Shown here: in pieces, positions 33,067-42,979 of the stretch
How the letters are laid out: each line of letters starts with the position of its first letter
Position numbering within the stretch: the stretch's first letter is position 1
DNA from: Bufo bufo
Lineage: Eukaryota; Chordata; Amphibia; Anura; Bufonidae
Direction of reading: 5' to 3'
DNA length: 64,000 nucleotides
NCBI RefSeq assembly: GCF_905171765.1
Contig: NC_053392.1
Span: 398,874,119-398,938,118, forward strand
Program-made: the position numbers and the translations under genes
The notes under the pieces: model-generated
Databases searched by the model: none
What the model saw: only the letters and a program-made list of their open reading frames with translations
What the model was told of the DNA's origin: nothing

Positions 33067-33465
33067 TCACGCACTAGAATAAAAATGCAAATTATCAATA
33101 AGGCGATATTTATTGGGCATTTCCTCTTGTGGATTTTCCCCAGCAGTAGGATCAGGTAATGATACCATTGGTATTTCTGCTGGAATTGGAGTGCATGTAG
33201 ATGTGGATGCTACATCTGGAGGAGCAGAACTACTGGCTGACGTTGCACCTGGATTGAGCCAAGATGTTAGTTTTGGAAGTTTGCACATTTTCTCTTTCTC
33301 CTCTGCAGCCTTTTTCCTCTTCTGTGCTCCACTCAAAACATTACGTTTCATTTCTGCACTAAAGGTTATTTTCACCAACACGTAATAAACTTTATTTTTC
33401 CTCACCTTTTTTACACTTCCTCGAACGAGTGGCAACTCTAAGATTGCTATATAAGGGGGACACAT
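33067..33465 (-). pseudogene. N-terminal remnant of a hAT transposase
   Basis: The frame contains MKRNVLSGAQKRKKAAEEKE and KMCKLPKLTSWLNPG, then a Ser/Thr/Pro-rich linker and NKYRLIDN. A Lys-rich LSGAQKRKK start followed by LPKL is typical of one class of hAT transposases related to zinc-finger MYM-type proteins. Everything after the linker is missing. The call is from pattern memory. Confidence 0.6.
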
Positions 33466-33717
33466 AAGATATTACAGTCAAAACTTGAGGGGCACTAATA
33501 ACTTAAAGTGGATGTAAACCCAAACATTTATTTTTTTTGTGATGTCACAATGTAGAGTACCCAGGCAGTACACACGCCACTCCAACATTAATACCCACCA
33601 GCACCAGCAGTACCCACACCAGCATTACCCACCAGCACCAGAGTGTGTGTACATTTATATATATATCTATATTTATTTCGTTTTTTTAGTTGTATGATTA
33701 AAGTGGATGTAAACCCC

Positions 33718-34490
33718 CAAGTATGCAGTATAGCACCCTATAGTATACAGCACCACACAGTATGCAGTATAGCACCCTATAGTATACAGCACCACACAGT
33801 ATGCAGTATAGCACCCTATAGTATACAGCACCACACAGTATGCAGTATAGCACCCTATAGTATACAGCACCACACAGTATGCAGTATAGCACCCTATAGT
33901 ATACAGCACCACACAGTATGCAGTATAGCACCCTATAGTATACAGCACCACACAGTATGCAGTATAGCACCCTATAGTATACAGCACCACACAGTATGCA
34001 GTATAGCACCCTATAGTATACAGCACCACACAGTATGCAGTTTAGCACCCCACACTATACAGTACCCCACAGTATATAGTAGAGCAGTATAGACCCCCAC
34101 ACTATACAGCACCTCACTGTATACAGCACCCCAAACTATACACGATACAGCCCCCCACACTATACAGTACAGCACTCTACACTATACCGCACCCACAGTA
34201 TACAGCCCCCCACACTATACAGTACAGCAGTATAGCACTCCCCCCACTATACAGCCCCCCCCCACACTATACAGGCCCCCCACACTATACAGGCCCCCCA
34301 CACTATACAGCCCACCACACAGTATACAGGCCACCCCCCCCCCCACACACACAGTATACAGCCCACCACACAATATACAGCCCATTACACAATATATAGC
34401 CCACCACACAATATACAGCCCACCACACAGTATACAGGCCCCCACACAGTATACAGCCCCCCACACAGTACACAGCACCCCACTATACAG
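33718..34490. repeat. 39-bp minisatellite grading into a CCCACACTATACAG repeat
   Basis: About eight near-identical 39-bp copies (unit contains GTATGCAGTATAGCACCCTA and GTATACAGCACCACACA) cover 33718-34048. Because 39 is a multiple of three, long frames are open on both strands with a 13-residue period. From 34048 to 34490 the array decays to shorter units built on CCCCACACTATACAG. These frames are not genes. Confidence 0.95.
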
Positions 34491-35471
34491 TAGTTTACAG
34501 TATATTAAAATAACAACCCCATGTCACCTTTTTCTGATGTAATCTTTACACAGAAAAGCTCCACAGTTAACTTCTGCAACACTCCTGATAGGACCTGTGA
34601 TGACTTCATAGCCATGTGACCAGTAATTGCTAGGTTACTGGTCACATGGTAATGATGTCATTAAGGTCCTAGATCAAAACTCATTAAGGTCCTAGAATTA
34701 AGATCATTAACACAGTACGATCATGATGCCTGTGTAGCCGACAGCCTGACACCCGGGGCAGTAGCTAGCAGGGCTCAAGAGGCAGCTGCCTTGGGCCCCC
34801 CCAGGAGCAACTGGGCCCAGGGCAGCTGCCCCTTTTGCCCCTTGGTAAAGACGGCCCTGGCGGCAACGCTGCTAAATGATGGTTGGGAAGTTGGCTGGTG
34901 GGTTCACTGGGCAGGCGGGCCCCCAGGCAAGTGGGGCCCCCGGGCAACTGCCCAGCGTGCCCATTCGAAAAGACGGCCCTGATTCAGGGTAAAGGTGCTT
35001 GACTGGCCAAGCATGTCTCCAGACCTAAACCCTATTGAGCATTTGTGGGACATCTTCAAATGGAAGGTGGAGGAGGGCAAGGTCTTTAACATCCACCAGC
35101 TCCGTCATGTCATCATGGAGGGTGGAAGAGGATTCCAGTGGCAACCTGTGAGGCTCTAGTGAACTCCATGCCCAAGAGAGTTAAGGCAGTGCTGGAAAAT
35201 AATGATGGCCATGCAAAATATTGACACTTTGGGCACAATGTGGCCATTTTCAATAGGGGTGTACTCACTTTTGTTGCCAGTGCTTTAGACATTAATGGCT
35301 GTTTGTTGAGTTATTTTGAGGGCACACCAAATTTACACTATTATGCAAGCTATACACTGACTACATTTTATTGTATCAAAGTGTCAGATCTTCAGTGTTG
35401 TCCCATGAATAGATATAATAAAATATTTTCAAAAAATGTGACAGGTGTACTCACTTTTCTAAGATACTGTA

Positions 35472-35764
35472 TTTATACACGAGAGTTCGGCTCACTTTGC
35501 CGAACAGCCGGCTGTCAGTCACAGGTGAAGGAGCAGGAAAGGGGGCGTGGTTACCTTGACTTGAAGCAAGGAGGCCGCTGCCCCCTTGACATGAAACATG
35601 ACTGGAAAATAGCGCGAGCGGGGATAAAAGAACGGTTTTCATGCTTTTACTGCATCTGACTGCAGGAAGAGAATGATCATTAGAAACACACTGCTGGCTA
35701 CTTTAAGGTACTGCTTGTCGTTTGGGATGTTTTTTTTGCTGCTGACAGGTTCCATTTAAACAAA
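35472..35764. other. Intron sequence, right half of a TTAA-type repeat
   Basis: GC-richer segment with GTTCGGCTCACTTTGCCGAA (self-complementary) ending in GCTGACAGGTTCCATTTAA, which looks like the end of a family B element. Its partner end was lost, or lies left of the Tc1 insertion. Confidence 0.45.
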
Positions 35765-36207
35765 TGGGTTTTGGTAATTTGCTTAGAAATTTTAAGAATT
35801 GCTTCTAAAATTCTAAGCCTTCTAACATCCTAAAAAACTAAAATGCAATTTACAAAATTTTGCAAACAAAGTAGACATATGGGAAATGTAAAGTAATAAC
35901 AATTTTATGAGGTATCACTATCTGTCTTAAAAGCAAAGAAATAAAAATTTAGAAAATTGCAATTTTTCCACATTTTCTGTAAATTTGGGATTTTTTAAAA
36001 ATAAATAGAGGTAAAACATATTGACTCAAATGTATCATTAACATAATAAAGTACACAAGTACAAGGTGTCATGAGAAAACAATCTCAGAATGGCTTGGAT
36101 AAGTAAAGGCATTCCAGAGTTATTACCACATAAAGTGACACATGTCAGATTTGCAAAAATCAGCCTGGGATTTAAGGTGAAAAGTGGCTCAGTACCGAAG
36201 GGGTTAA
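35765..36207 (-). repeat. AT-rich dispersed repeat, copy 2 (inverted)
   Basis: Reverse complement of the first about 440 bp of the 41107 and 8063 copies: TTCTAAGCCTTCTAACATCC, CATATGGGAAATGTAAAGTA and AAGTGACACATGTCAGATTT. It ends at GTACCGAAGGGGTTAAA. Confidence 0.75.
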
Positions 36208-36287
36208 AAATTGCGTCTTGTCCTGCAAAGAAAAATTCTCATATGGCTACATAAAAAAATATGAAGATAAAAAACAATGTTATGTGC

Positions 36288-36620
36288 TTAAAGGGCTTTT
36301 CCATGATTTTGATATTGATAGTCTATCCTTTGGATATATCAGATATCAGAAATGTAGAGGTCCAACACTGAGCATACCTGCCGATCATTTGTTTGGTTGT
36401 TGTGCCAGAACTACACAGTGGAAAAAGCTAGTAACAGGCTCTCGCTGAAGTGAATGGAAGCAACGCTACAGTTATCAGCTCCGTCCCATGCACCACTATG
36501 AACAGAGCTGCGTAGTTCCAGCTCTGGAGCTACGGTCTACGACTAAACAACTGATCGTGGGGATGCGGCATGTCACACCCACACTGATCTGATATTGATT
36601 GCCTATCCAGAAACCCCTGT
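36288..36620 (-). repeat. Dispersed repeat, relative of 18955-19140
   Basis: TTAAAGGGCTTTTCCATGAT then GATATTGATAGTCTATCCTT, and at the far side CTGATCTGATATTGATTGCC TATCC, partly self-complementary. Non-coding. Confidence 0.55.
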
Positions 36621-36676
36621 GAGGGCCAATAGAACTGCATTCCTAATGGGTTAAACTATTAAATAATGTCATAGGT

Positions 36677-36809
36677 CAGGGATGGCCAACATGTGGCTCT
36701 CCAGCTGTTGTAAAACTACAATTCCCACCATGCCCTGCTGTAGGTAGCTTGGGCATGCTGGAAGTTGTAGTTTTGCAACAGCTGGAGAGCCGCAGGTTGA
36801 CCATCCCTA
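36677..36809. mobile_element. hAT MITE, relative of 30604-30750
   Basis: CAGGGATGGCCAACATGTGG at the left, AGGTTGACCATCCCTA at the right, inverted arms with GCTCTCCAGCTGTTG. No clear 8-bp duplication remains. Confidence 0.8.
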
Positions 36810-36982
36810 AGTCACAAAAAAAATTACATATACTGTACATAACCTCATACAAATACTGAGACAAAAACACAAATTCAAAAGCATTCCTGATTTTGAAGAA
36901 TGTAGTTTATTTTAATATTCTTGTTTTCTTGTCTTATAGAAATAAATGTATTTAATGGGTGAATTTAAACCTTTTATTTCAG

Positions 36983-37025
36983 GCCAATAAGAAACGACAA
37001 GAAAGAGAATATGGACTACTCTTGA
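36983..37025 (+). CDS. slc22a3: slc22a3 last exon, C-terminal cytoplasmic tail
   Basis: Acceptor TTTTATTTCAG then one base completing Arg, followed by PIRNDKKENMDYS and TGA at 37023-37025. The tail is short and charged, as expected after the LPET motif; this region is poorly conserved between species. The phase fits the previous exon. The short exon and the polyadenylation signal just downstream support this as the true end. Confidence 0.85.
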
Positions 37026-37115
37026 CAGTCATCTAAAAAGTTATGGTGTGATATTATGACCTTTCATTAGGCATATTTTTCAAGATAGTCAATAAAAATA
37101 AATACCCTTATAGTT
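37026..37115 (+). other. slc22a3 3' UTR with AATAAA at 37091-37096
   Basis: The first AATAAA lies 66 bp after the stop codon, followed by further AATAAATA. A second candidate (TTTTAATAAAAATTTG) lies near 37420, so longer transcripts are possible. The cleavage site is inferred. Confidence 0.6.
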
Positions 37116-37180
37116 TTGTAAATGTATCCCCACATATGCATAGCTTACTAGGTCTAGAACAGGTCAGCATAAAAAACATA

Positions 37181-37355
37181 GGGGGAGATTTATCAAACTG
37201 GTGTAAAGTAGAACTGGTTTAGTTGCCTATAGAAACCAATCAGATTCCTCCTTTCATTTATCACAGCTCCTTTGGAAAATGAAAGGTGGAATCTGACTGG
37301 TTGCTATGGGCAACTAAGCCAGTTCTACTTTAGACCAGTTTGATAAATCTCCCCC
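37181..37355. mobile_element. MITE with GGGGGAGATTTATCAAAC ends
   Basis: GGGGGAGATTTATCAAACTGG at the left mirrors CCAGTTTGATAAATCTCCCCC at the right. The two halves are largely self-complementary (AGTAGAACTGGTTTAG against its inverse). 175 bp, non-coding. 37356-37731 beyond it shows nothing I recognise. Confidence 0.85.
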
Positions 37356-37731
37356 ATTGTGTTGCAGAACCAACTAGTGTGAACAATTGTAATCAGTTAT
37401 TTTATACAAAAAAACATTTTTAATAAAAATTTGTATTTTCACACAATGCATGGCTATTTTAAGTTATAAATATAATTAGTAAGGATCTGTAATATGGCTG
37501 CTGATATATGGAAGAAAAACTTCATTCTGTTTGCTACACCATTTAAAGGGAATTTCTACTATGTGTACACTTTTATTTACAGCACCTATTCAAGTGTATG
37601 TATATTTTTCTGCCTTAGTGTAGAACTTTTGTCATACAAAAGATGACACCTGCCATTAGCAGCACCTGCGTGTCAAATCTGTAAGCAGTGATACCTGCAG
37701 ATGCAAAAATTATGCAATATATTGTGTTAAA

Positions 37732-38390
37732 TAGTGATGAGTGAAGTTCTAAACAATTTGATTTGCTTCGCCGAATTTCACAAAGAAATTTGATTTGTGA
37801 TGAATTACTTTGTCACAAAGTGCATTCTTTTGTATGTAGCCGGCGCAATGACAGGGAACGGCAATCGTGCTGCCCCCCGTCATTGAACCGCTCAGGTGCC
37901 GCGTTCATCACTGATCACAGTATCTGTCAGGGTCAGGTGTCCCACTGGCATTATTCTGATACTTGACAATGATATCTGACCATGTCCTAAATTGAACACT
38001 GTACTGATGATACAATTGAGGCCTTTCAGAGAGAGGCCGTTGGGGCCATCTTGAATTAAGACGAAGCACAAAATCTTATGACGTCATCCCGCTGGCCAGG
38101 CGTGTTGACGTCATCACTGATAATATCACCTCACCTGGCCAGTGTGCTGGCATGGTGACATCACACTTCACTCCATGTGAGATTTCACACAGTATCTTTA
38201 ATCAAGATGGCCGTGACGGCCTCTCTGTGAGTAAATGGATAAGGTGAGTATGTTTTTGTGGTTTTTTTACCGCCATTTCAGGGAAAATAGATTAGTTACC
38301 ACGAAGCACGAGGAAATTTGGCAGCGAATCGAATTTTTCCTGAAATTTGGATCGAAGTCAATTCATTTGGCTTCGATTCATTCAACACTA
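37732..38390. mobile_element. hAT MITE with exact 8-bp duplication
   Basis: Flanked by GTGTTAAA (37724-37731 and 38391-38398). Ends TAGTGATGAGTGAAGTTC and, on the - strand, TAGTGTTGAATGAATCG. Internal TGATGAATTACTTTGTCACA matches the truncated copy at 9430-9916. About 660 bp with no coding. Same terminal motif as the 5.2-kb hAT at 2297. Confidence 0.85.
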
Positions 38391-38393
38391 GTG

Positions 38394-39034
38394 TTAAAGG
38401 GATTCTGTCACCTCGTTTTAGCCTATAGTGATGCGGACATGCACGGCTAGATCTCCGCTAGCATGTCCCCAATATACCTATTCTATAGCGCTGTGTCCTT
38501 TTATTGTGTTTAAAAATTATTTTATAGATATGTAAATGAGCCTGGTAAGGAGCCCAAGGGGCTGTACTAGCCTTCCTGGAGCCCAGCCACGCCCCCCCGT
38601 GAAGGAGCCCAGCACCGCCTGCGTCCTCCGAATCTCCTCCTTGCTCACAGTTAGATCGCCGCGAGCTCGCGCATGCTCAGTTCCTTCTCTGAGGCTGATG
38701 CCAGCACAGGGGAGGAACACTATGCCGTCACTGCGCATGTGCGAGCTCGCGCATCGCGAGATTACGGTGATCTAACTGTGAGCAAGGAGGAGATTCGGAG
38801 GACGCAGGCGGTGCTGGGCTCCTTCACAGGGGGGCGTGGCTTGGCTCCAAGAAGGTTAGTACAGCCCCTTGGGCTCCTTACCAGGCTCCTTTACATATAA
38901 AAAAATAAAAATAATTAAACACAATAAAAGGACACAGGGCTATGGGACAGGTATATTGCGGACATGCTAGCGGCGATCTAGCCGTGCATGTCCGCATCTC
39001 TATAGGCTAAAACGAGATAACAGAATCCCTTTAA
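38394..39034. mobile_element. TTAA-flanked element with very long inverted repeats (family D)
   Basis: TTAAAGGGATTCTGTCACCTC mirrors the right end AACAGAATCCCTTTAA, and arms of about 250 bp continue through GATGCGGACATGCACGGCTA, TTTACATAT, GGAGCCCAAGGGGCTGTACT and TCTCCTCCTTGCTCACAGTT. The TTAA at 39031-39034 is shared with the next element. No transposase. Confidence 0.88.
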
Positions 39035-39078
39035 AGTGTAACCAAACTTACAAATTAACTTTATTGAAACCTACTCTA

Positions 39079-39398
39079 AGGCTACATTCACACAAAAGTA
39101 TTTTGTTTCCTTGTCCGTTACGTTTTTTTTTTGCGGATTGGATGAGAACCCATTTATTTCAATGGGTCTGCAAAAAATGCGGACAGCACACCGTGTGCTA
39201 TCCGCATCCATATGTCTGTTCCGTAACCCCGCAAATAAAATAGAACATGTCCTATTCTAGTCCGTTTTGCGGACAAGGATAGGCATTGTTACAATGGATC
39301 CGCAAAAAAAAAATGGATGCCATACGGAACGTCATCCGTTTTTTTTGCAGCTCCGCAATTTGTGAACTGCAAAACATACGGTCGTGTGAATGTAGCCT
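39079..39398. mobile_element. MITE with AGGCTACATTCACAC ends
   Basis: AGGCTACATTCACAC at the left and GTGTGAATGTAGCCT at the right are perfect inverses. The interior has TCCGTTTTGCGGACAAGGAT and other ATCCGCA-type palindromic blocks, similar to 10133-10578 and 25560-25720. Non-coding. Confidence 0.85.
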
Positions 39399-39700
39399 AA
39401 TTGTGAATTATGCTTTATTTTATTATTTATTTTACTTTTGTTAGCGAAATAGGTTCCTGAAATTGAGGAGCCTATTGCACTTTAGAATTCTTACTCTCAT
39501 ACACTGCTATGTATGGAGGTACGGATTCACTGAACCTGTACAGGCAGGAGCTCCATTGCACATCGCTGCTCCTGCCTGTACTAATGCTGCTCTCCTAAAT
39601 CCTGGCTATGTCAGGCTTTAGCACGCGGGCACAGGCAGATGAACGATATGCTATGGAGCTCCTGCCCTGCACTTGCTCAGTTCCACTAGTAACCTGCATA

Positions 39701-39911
39701 AGGCTGAATTCATACGTCCGTGGAACACGGTCCGTGAGATACCGGAATGGCTGCTTAGTGCAGGAGCGCACAAGTGTAATATGAGTGTATTACTGTACAG
39801 CAGCGGCGGCACGAAGCGCATGGCAATTAATGACGCCGTTCTCTCCTGCACTAAGCAGGATACCCGTCCGGTATCTCACGGACCGTGTTCCATGGACGTG
39901 TGAATTCAGCA
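39701..39911. mobile_element. MITE with 45-bp inverted ends
   Basis: AGGCTGAATTCATACGTCCG through GGTCCGTGAGATACCGG is mirrored at the right by CCGGTATCTCACGGACC through GTGTGAATTCAGC. 211 bp, non-coding. Confidence 0.85.
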
Positions 39912-40609
39912 TAACACATCAGTACAGGATATTAGCAGAGAGAAGCAAGGGCAGGCAAGGAGCTCCATAGCACATTGTTCCTCTGTCTGTGCCCGGTCTG
40001 CTAAAGTCTGGCATGTCCCATTTATGCCAGGCTTTAAGAGAGCAGCACTAGTACAGGCAGGAGCAGCAGTGTACTATGTGAGGTCCTGTATTTACAGTAT
40101 CCAAACTTTAAGAGCCTATTTCGCTAAGAACAGTAAAAAATAATAATAATAATTAAAGCATATTACAAAAAATTAATTGACTCCCATAAAGAGTAGGTTT
40201 TAATAAATGTAATTTGTAAGTTAAGGAACACTGTAAGTCAAGGTGCCTCACACTAGCAACACACAATAAATGTTTTATTTATTTTGTACAATAAATATTC
40301 CTATTCTGTCTGTCTGTAGTGCAGTTATCATTTTAATACACATTTTGCTACTTGCTTTAAAAAGAGTCAAATCCAAAGAACAGTCATGTTTGATCATTGG
40401 TAAATTCTGCTGCATGATCTATTGAAAACATAAAGAGGTGGAGTACACACTGAGCGTCTCTTTTACAAGTTTGCTTATAGACGTAGTGCTGTGACTTTTA
40501 CACTAACTATCCTCACTCAAGGGCTCATAAATTATGTGTAAACTGAGTGTGCCTTTTCAAAAAAATAAAATGTAACTTTTATTCAGATGAATTAAAAAAT
40601 CAATTGAAA

Positions 40610-41106
40610 AAGGTGGTAACCAAAAGGCGCAAAATAGGGTTGGATGGCCAGGGTTCCCCCTGTATACCATCTGGGGGTCAATGTAGATGGCGGTACTCCT
40701 AAGTCACTTGAGCCTGCCGCTACTTTCCCTAGCAAACCCTATCTCAGGTTGGGGAAATCTAGCATGGCTGTATGTCGGAGCACTCGCCCTGAAAAGAGCA
40801 ACCCCCAGCCTCTGGATACCTTGGGCCTGGTCTAAAAAATAACCCTCACCTTTTCTTCCCAAGGTACTTCTTGCTGAATTATTGCTACTAGATTGCTTCT
40901 ACGCGTTTCGCCTATAAGATGCGGCTCTTCAGGAAGCAAGTGTATCTAGTGTCAGCAATGGATTAAGGCAGTGAGGCAGGTGTGAACCTGATTGATGCTC
41001 AGTTCGTTCGTATGCACAGGTTGTCTCCAAGTGCCTTTCCATTTTTGCTATTGATTCTGCATCTCTAACTCAGAAGTGTTTATCTCAGATGGTGCATGAC
41101 ATCCGA
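40610..41106 (-). mobile_element. Penelope-like terminal repeat remnant carrying a hammerhead motif
   Basis: Non-coding, about 500 bp between unique DNA and the AT-rich repeat. The only diagnostic feature is the hammerhead ribozyme motif at 40893-40939. The same TTCCTGAAGAG...GAAACGCG arrangement occurs in the terminal repeats of the two Penelope-like elements in this window. Borders are estimates and no coding part is present. Confidence 0.45.
40893..40939 (-). ncRNA. Hammerhead ribozyme motif, complete core
   Basis: On the - strand: helix I TTGCTTC, then core CTGAAGA (fits CUGANGA), helix II GCC, a 10-nt loop, GGC, core GAAA, a minimal helix III closed by A-U and C-G around two bases, cleavage triplet GUA, then GAAGCAA, which pairs perfectly with the first strand of helix I (7 bp). 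All invariant positions are present. Penelope-like elements are known to carry such minimal type I hammerheads with very short helix III, which probably process their RNA. Activity cannot be judged from sequence alone. Confidence 0.75.
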
Positions 41107-42979
41107 TTAACCCTTTCAGGACCAAGCCATTTTTCACCTTTCTGCCCAGGCCATTTTTAGCAAATCTGACATGTGTCACTTTATGTGGTAATAACTTTAA
41201 AACGCTTTAATTATCCAGGCCATTCTGAGATTGTTTTCTCGTCACATATTGTACTTCATGACAGTGGTAAAATTAAGTAAAAAAATTTCATTTTTATTTA
41301 TAAAACAAATACCAAATTTACCAAAAATGTGGAAAAATTAGCAAATTTCCAAATTTCAATTTCTCTACTTTTATAATAGATAGTAATAACTCCAAAAATA
41401 GTTACTAATTTATATTCCCCATATGTCTACTTCATGTTTGGATCATTTTGTGAATGCCATTTTATTTTTTGGGGATGTTAGAAGGCTTAGAAGTTTAGAA
41501 GCAAATCTTGACATTTTTCAGAAAATTTCCAAAACCCACGTTTTGTGGACCAGTTCAGGTCTGAAGTCACTTTGTGAGGCTTACATATTAGAAACCACCC
41601 AAAAATGACCCCATTTTAGAAACTACCCCCCTCAAGGTATTCAAAACAGTTTTTATAAAATTTGTTAACCCTTTAGGTGTTCCACAAGAATTTATGTAAA
41701 ATGGAGATGAAATTTCAGAATTTCACTTTTTTGGCAGATTTTCCATTTTAATCTATTTTTTTACACTAACAAAGTAAGGATTAACAGCCAAACAAAACTC
41801 AATATTTATTGTCCAGATTCTGTAGTTTACAGAAACACCCCATATGTGGTCGTAAACTGCTGTACATGCACACGGCATTGCGCAGAAGGAAAGGAACGCC
41901 ATATGGTTTTTGGAAGGCAGATTTCACTGGGATAATTTTAAGCTGACTTATCACAATTGAAGATCCCCTGAGGCACCCCTAGATTAGAATTTTTGGGCAG
42001 ATTTTCCATTTTAATCAATTTTTTTCCACTAACAAATCAAAGGATTATAGCCAAACAAAACAATATTTATTGCCCTGATTCTGTAGTTTACAGAAACACC
42101 CCATATGTAGTTGTAAACTGCTGTAAGGGCACACGGCAGGGTGCAGAAGGAAAGGAACGCCATATGGTTTTTGGAAGGCAGATTTCACTGGGATAATTTT
42201 AAGCTGCCATGTGATATTTGAAGACCCCCTGAGGCACCCCTAGAGTAGAAACTCCAAAAAAGTGACCCCATTTTAGAAACTACTCCCTCAAGGTATTCAA
42301 AACTGATTTTACAAACTTTGTTAATCCTTTAGGTGTTCCACAAGAATGAATGTAAAATGAAGATGAAATTTCAGATTTTCACTTTTTTGGCAGATTTTCC
42401 ATTTTAATTTAAAAAAAAATTACACTAACAAAGTAAGGATTAACAGCCAAACAAAACTCAATATTTATTGTCCTGATTCTGTAGTTTACAGAAACACCCC
42501 ATATGTGGTCGTAAAACGGCTGTACGGGCACACTGCATTGCGCAGAAGGAAAGGAACGCCATATGGTTTTTGGAAGGCAGATTTCACTGGGATAATTTTA
42601 AGCTGCCTTGTCACAATTGAAGACCCCCTGAGGCACCGCTACATTAGAATTTTTGGGCAGATTTTCCATTTTAATCCATTCTTTTCCACTAACAAATCAA
42701 AGGATTATAGCCAAACAAAACAATATTTGTTGCCCTGATTCTGTTGTTTACAGAAACACCCCATATGTAGTTGTAAACTGCTGTAAGGGCACAAGGCAGG
42801 GTGCAGAAGGAAAGGAACGCCATATGGTTTTTGGAAGGCAGATTTCACTGGGATAATTTTAAGCTGCCATGTGACATTTAAAGACCCCCTGAGGCACCCC
42901 TAGAGTAGAAACTCCAAAAAAGTGAAACTACTCCCTCAAGGTATTCAAAACTGATTTTACAAACTTTGTTAATCCTTTA

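Larger units (their letters stand above)
33001..34981 (-). mobile_element. hAT-type deletion derivative inserted in Tc1, 8-bp duplication
   Basis: ATTCAGGG stands at 32993-33000 and again at 34982-34989, an exact 8-bp duplication inside the Tc1 coding region. Ends are CAGTGCCATCTT (left) and CAGGGCCGTCTTTTCG (right, - strand). A duplicated copy of the right end occurs internally near 34830-34859 (GGTAAAGACGGCCCTG). The interior keeps the N-terminus of a transposase (33465-33067, - strand) and a long minisatellite, with no catalytic domain. Confidence 0.85.
32223..35158 (+). pseudogene. Tc1 transposase, split by insertion
   Basis: From the ATG at 32223 (MALHGKEL then stop), the frame gives KRIVALHKDGLGYKKIANNL (first helix-turn-helix) and GRPKKL, then later frames give LWSDETKKNVFG (first Asp), VIVWGCMSAAGRKEL, FQQDNNPKHT (second Asp). 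After the insertion come DWPSMSPDLNPIEHLWDIF (Glu) and a C-terminal helix. All three DDE residues can be seen, but at least three frameshifts or stops plus the insertion make it inactive. Coding before the insertion stops at 33000 and resumes at 34990 after the duplicated ATTCAGGG. Confidence 0.88.
31865..35471 (+). mobile_element. Tc1 transposon with long inverted repeats, split by a hAT derivative
   Basis: Left arm about 31865-32070 and right arm about 35240-35471 are inverted copies (blocks TATGGGACAACACT, TTAATGTCTAAACCACTGGC, AAAAGTGAGTACACCCCT). The right end is AGATACTGTA with TA target. The left outermost bases are lost to the TA run. Arms of more than 200 bp with two GTGAGTACACC motifs per side are of IR/DR type. 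The transposase gene is + and broken by stops and by a 1981-bp insertion at 33001-34981. Confidence 0.88.
39031..40236. mobile_element. Long-inverted-repeat element with two nested MITEs
   Basis: TTAAAGTGTAACCAAACTTA at the left and AAGTTAAGGAACACTGTAA at the right are inverted relatives. Arms continue through TTAGCGAAATAGG, CACTGCTGCTCCTGCCTGTA and GGCACAGGCAGA. MITEs at 39079-39398 and 39701-39911 sit in its arms. The right TTAA is mutated to GTAA. 40237-40609 after it holds nothing recognised. Confidence 0.75.

Noticed and set aside
33643..34092. Open frames of 118-149 codons with a repeating 13-residue pattern on both strands
   Set aside because: They are the direct consequence of a 39-bp minisatellite and appear in several frames at once.
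10680..37025. Assignment of the transporter to SLC22A1 or SLC22A2
   Set aside because: Residues such as [20 protein letters not shown] and [13 protein letters not shown] match SLC22A3 as I know it more closely than the other two.
41423..42856. Repeated 60-77-codon frames (for example starting MGRFSILI)
   Set aside because: They recur with the tandem blocks of the AT-rich repeat and are not conserved in its other copies.
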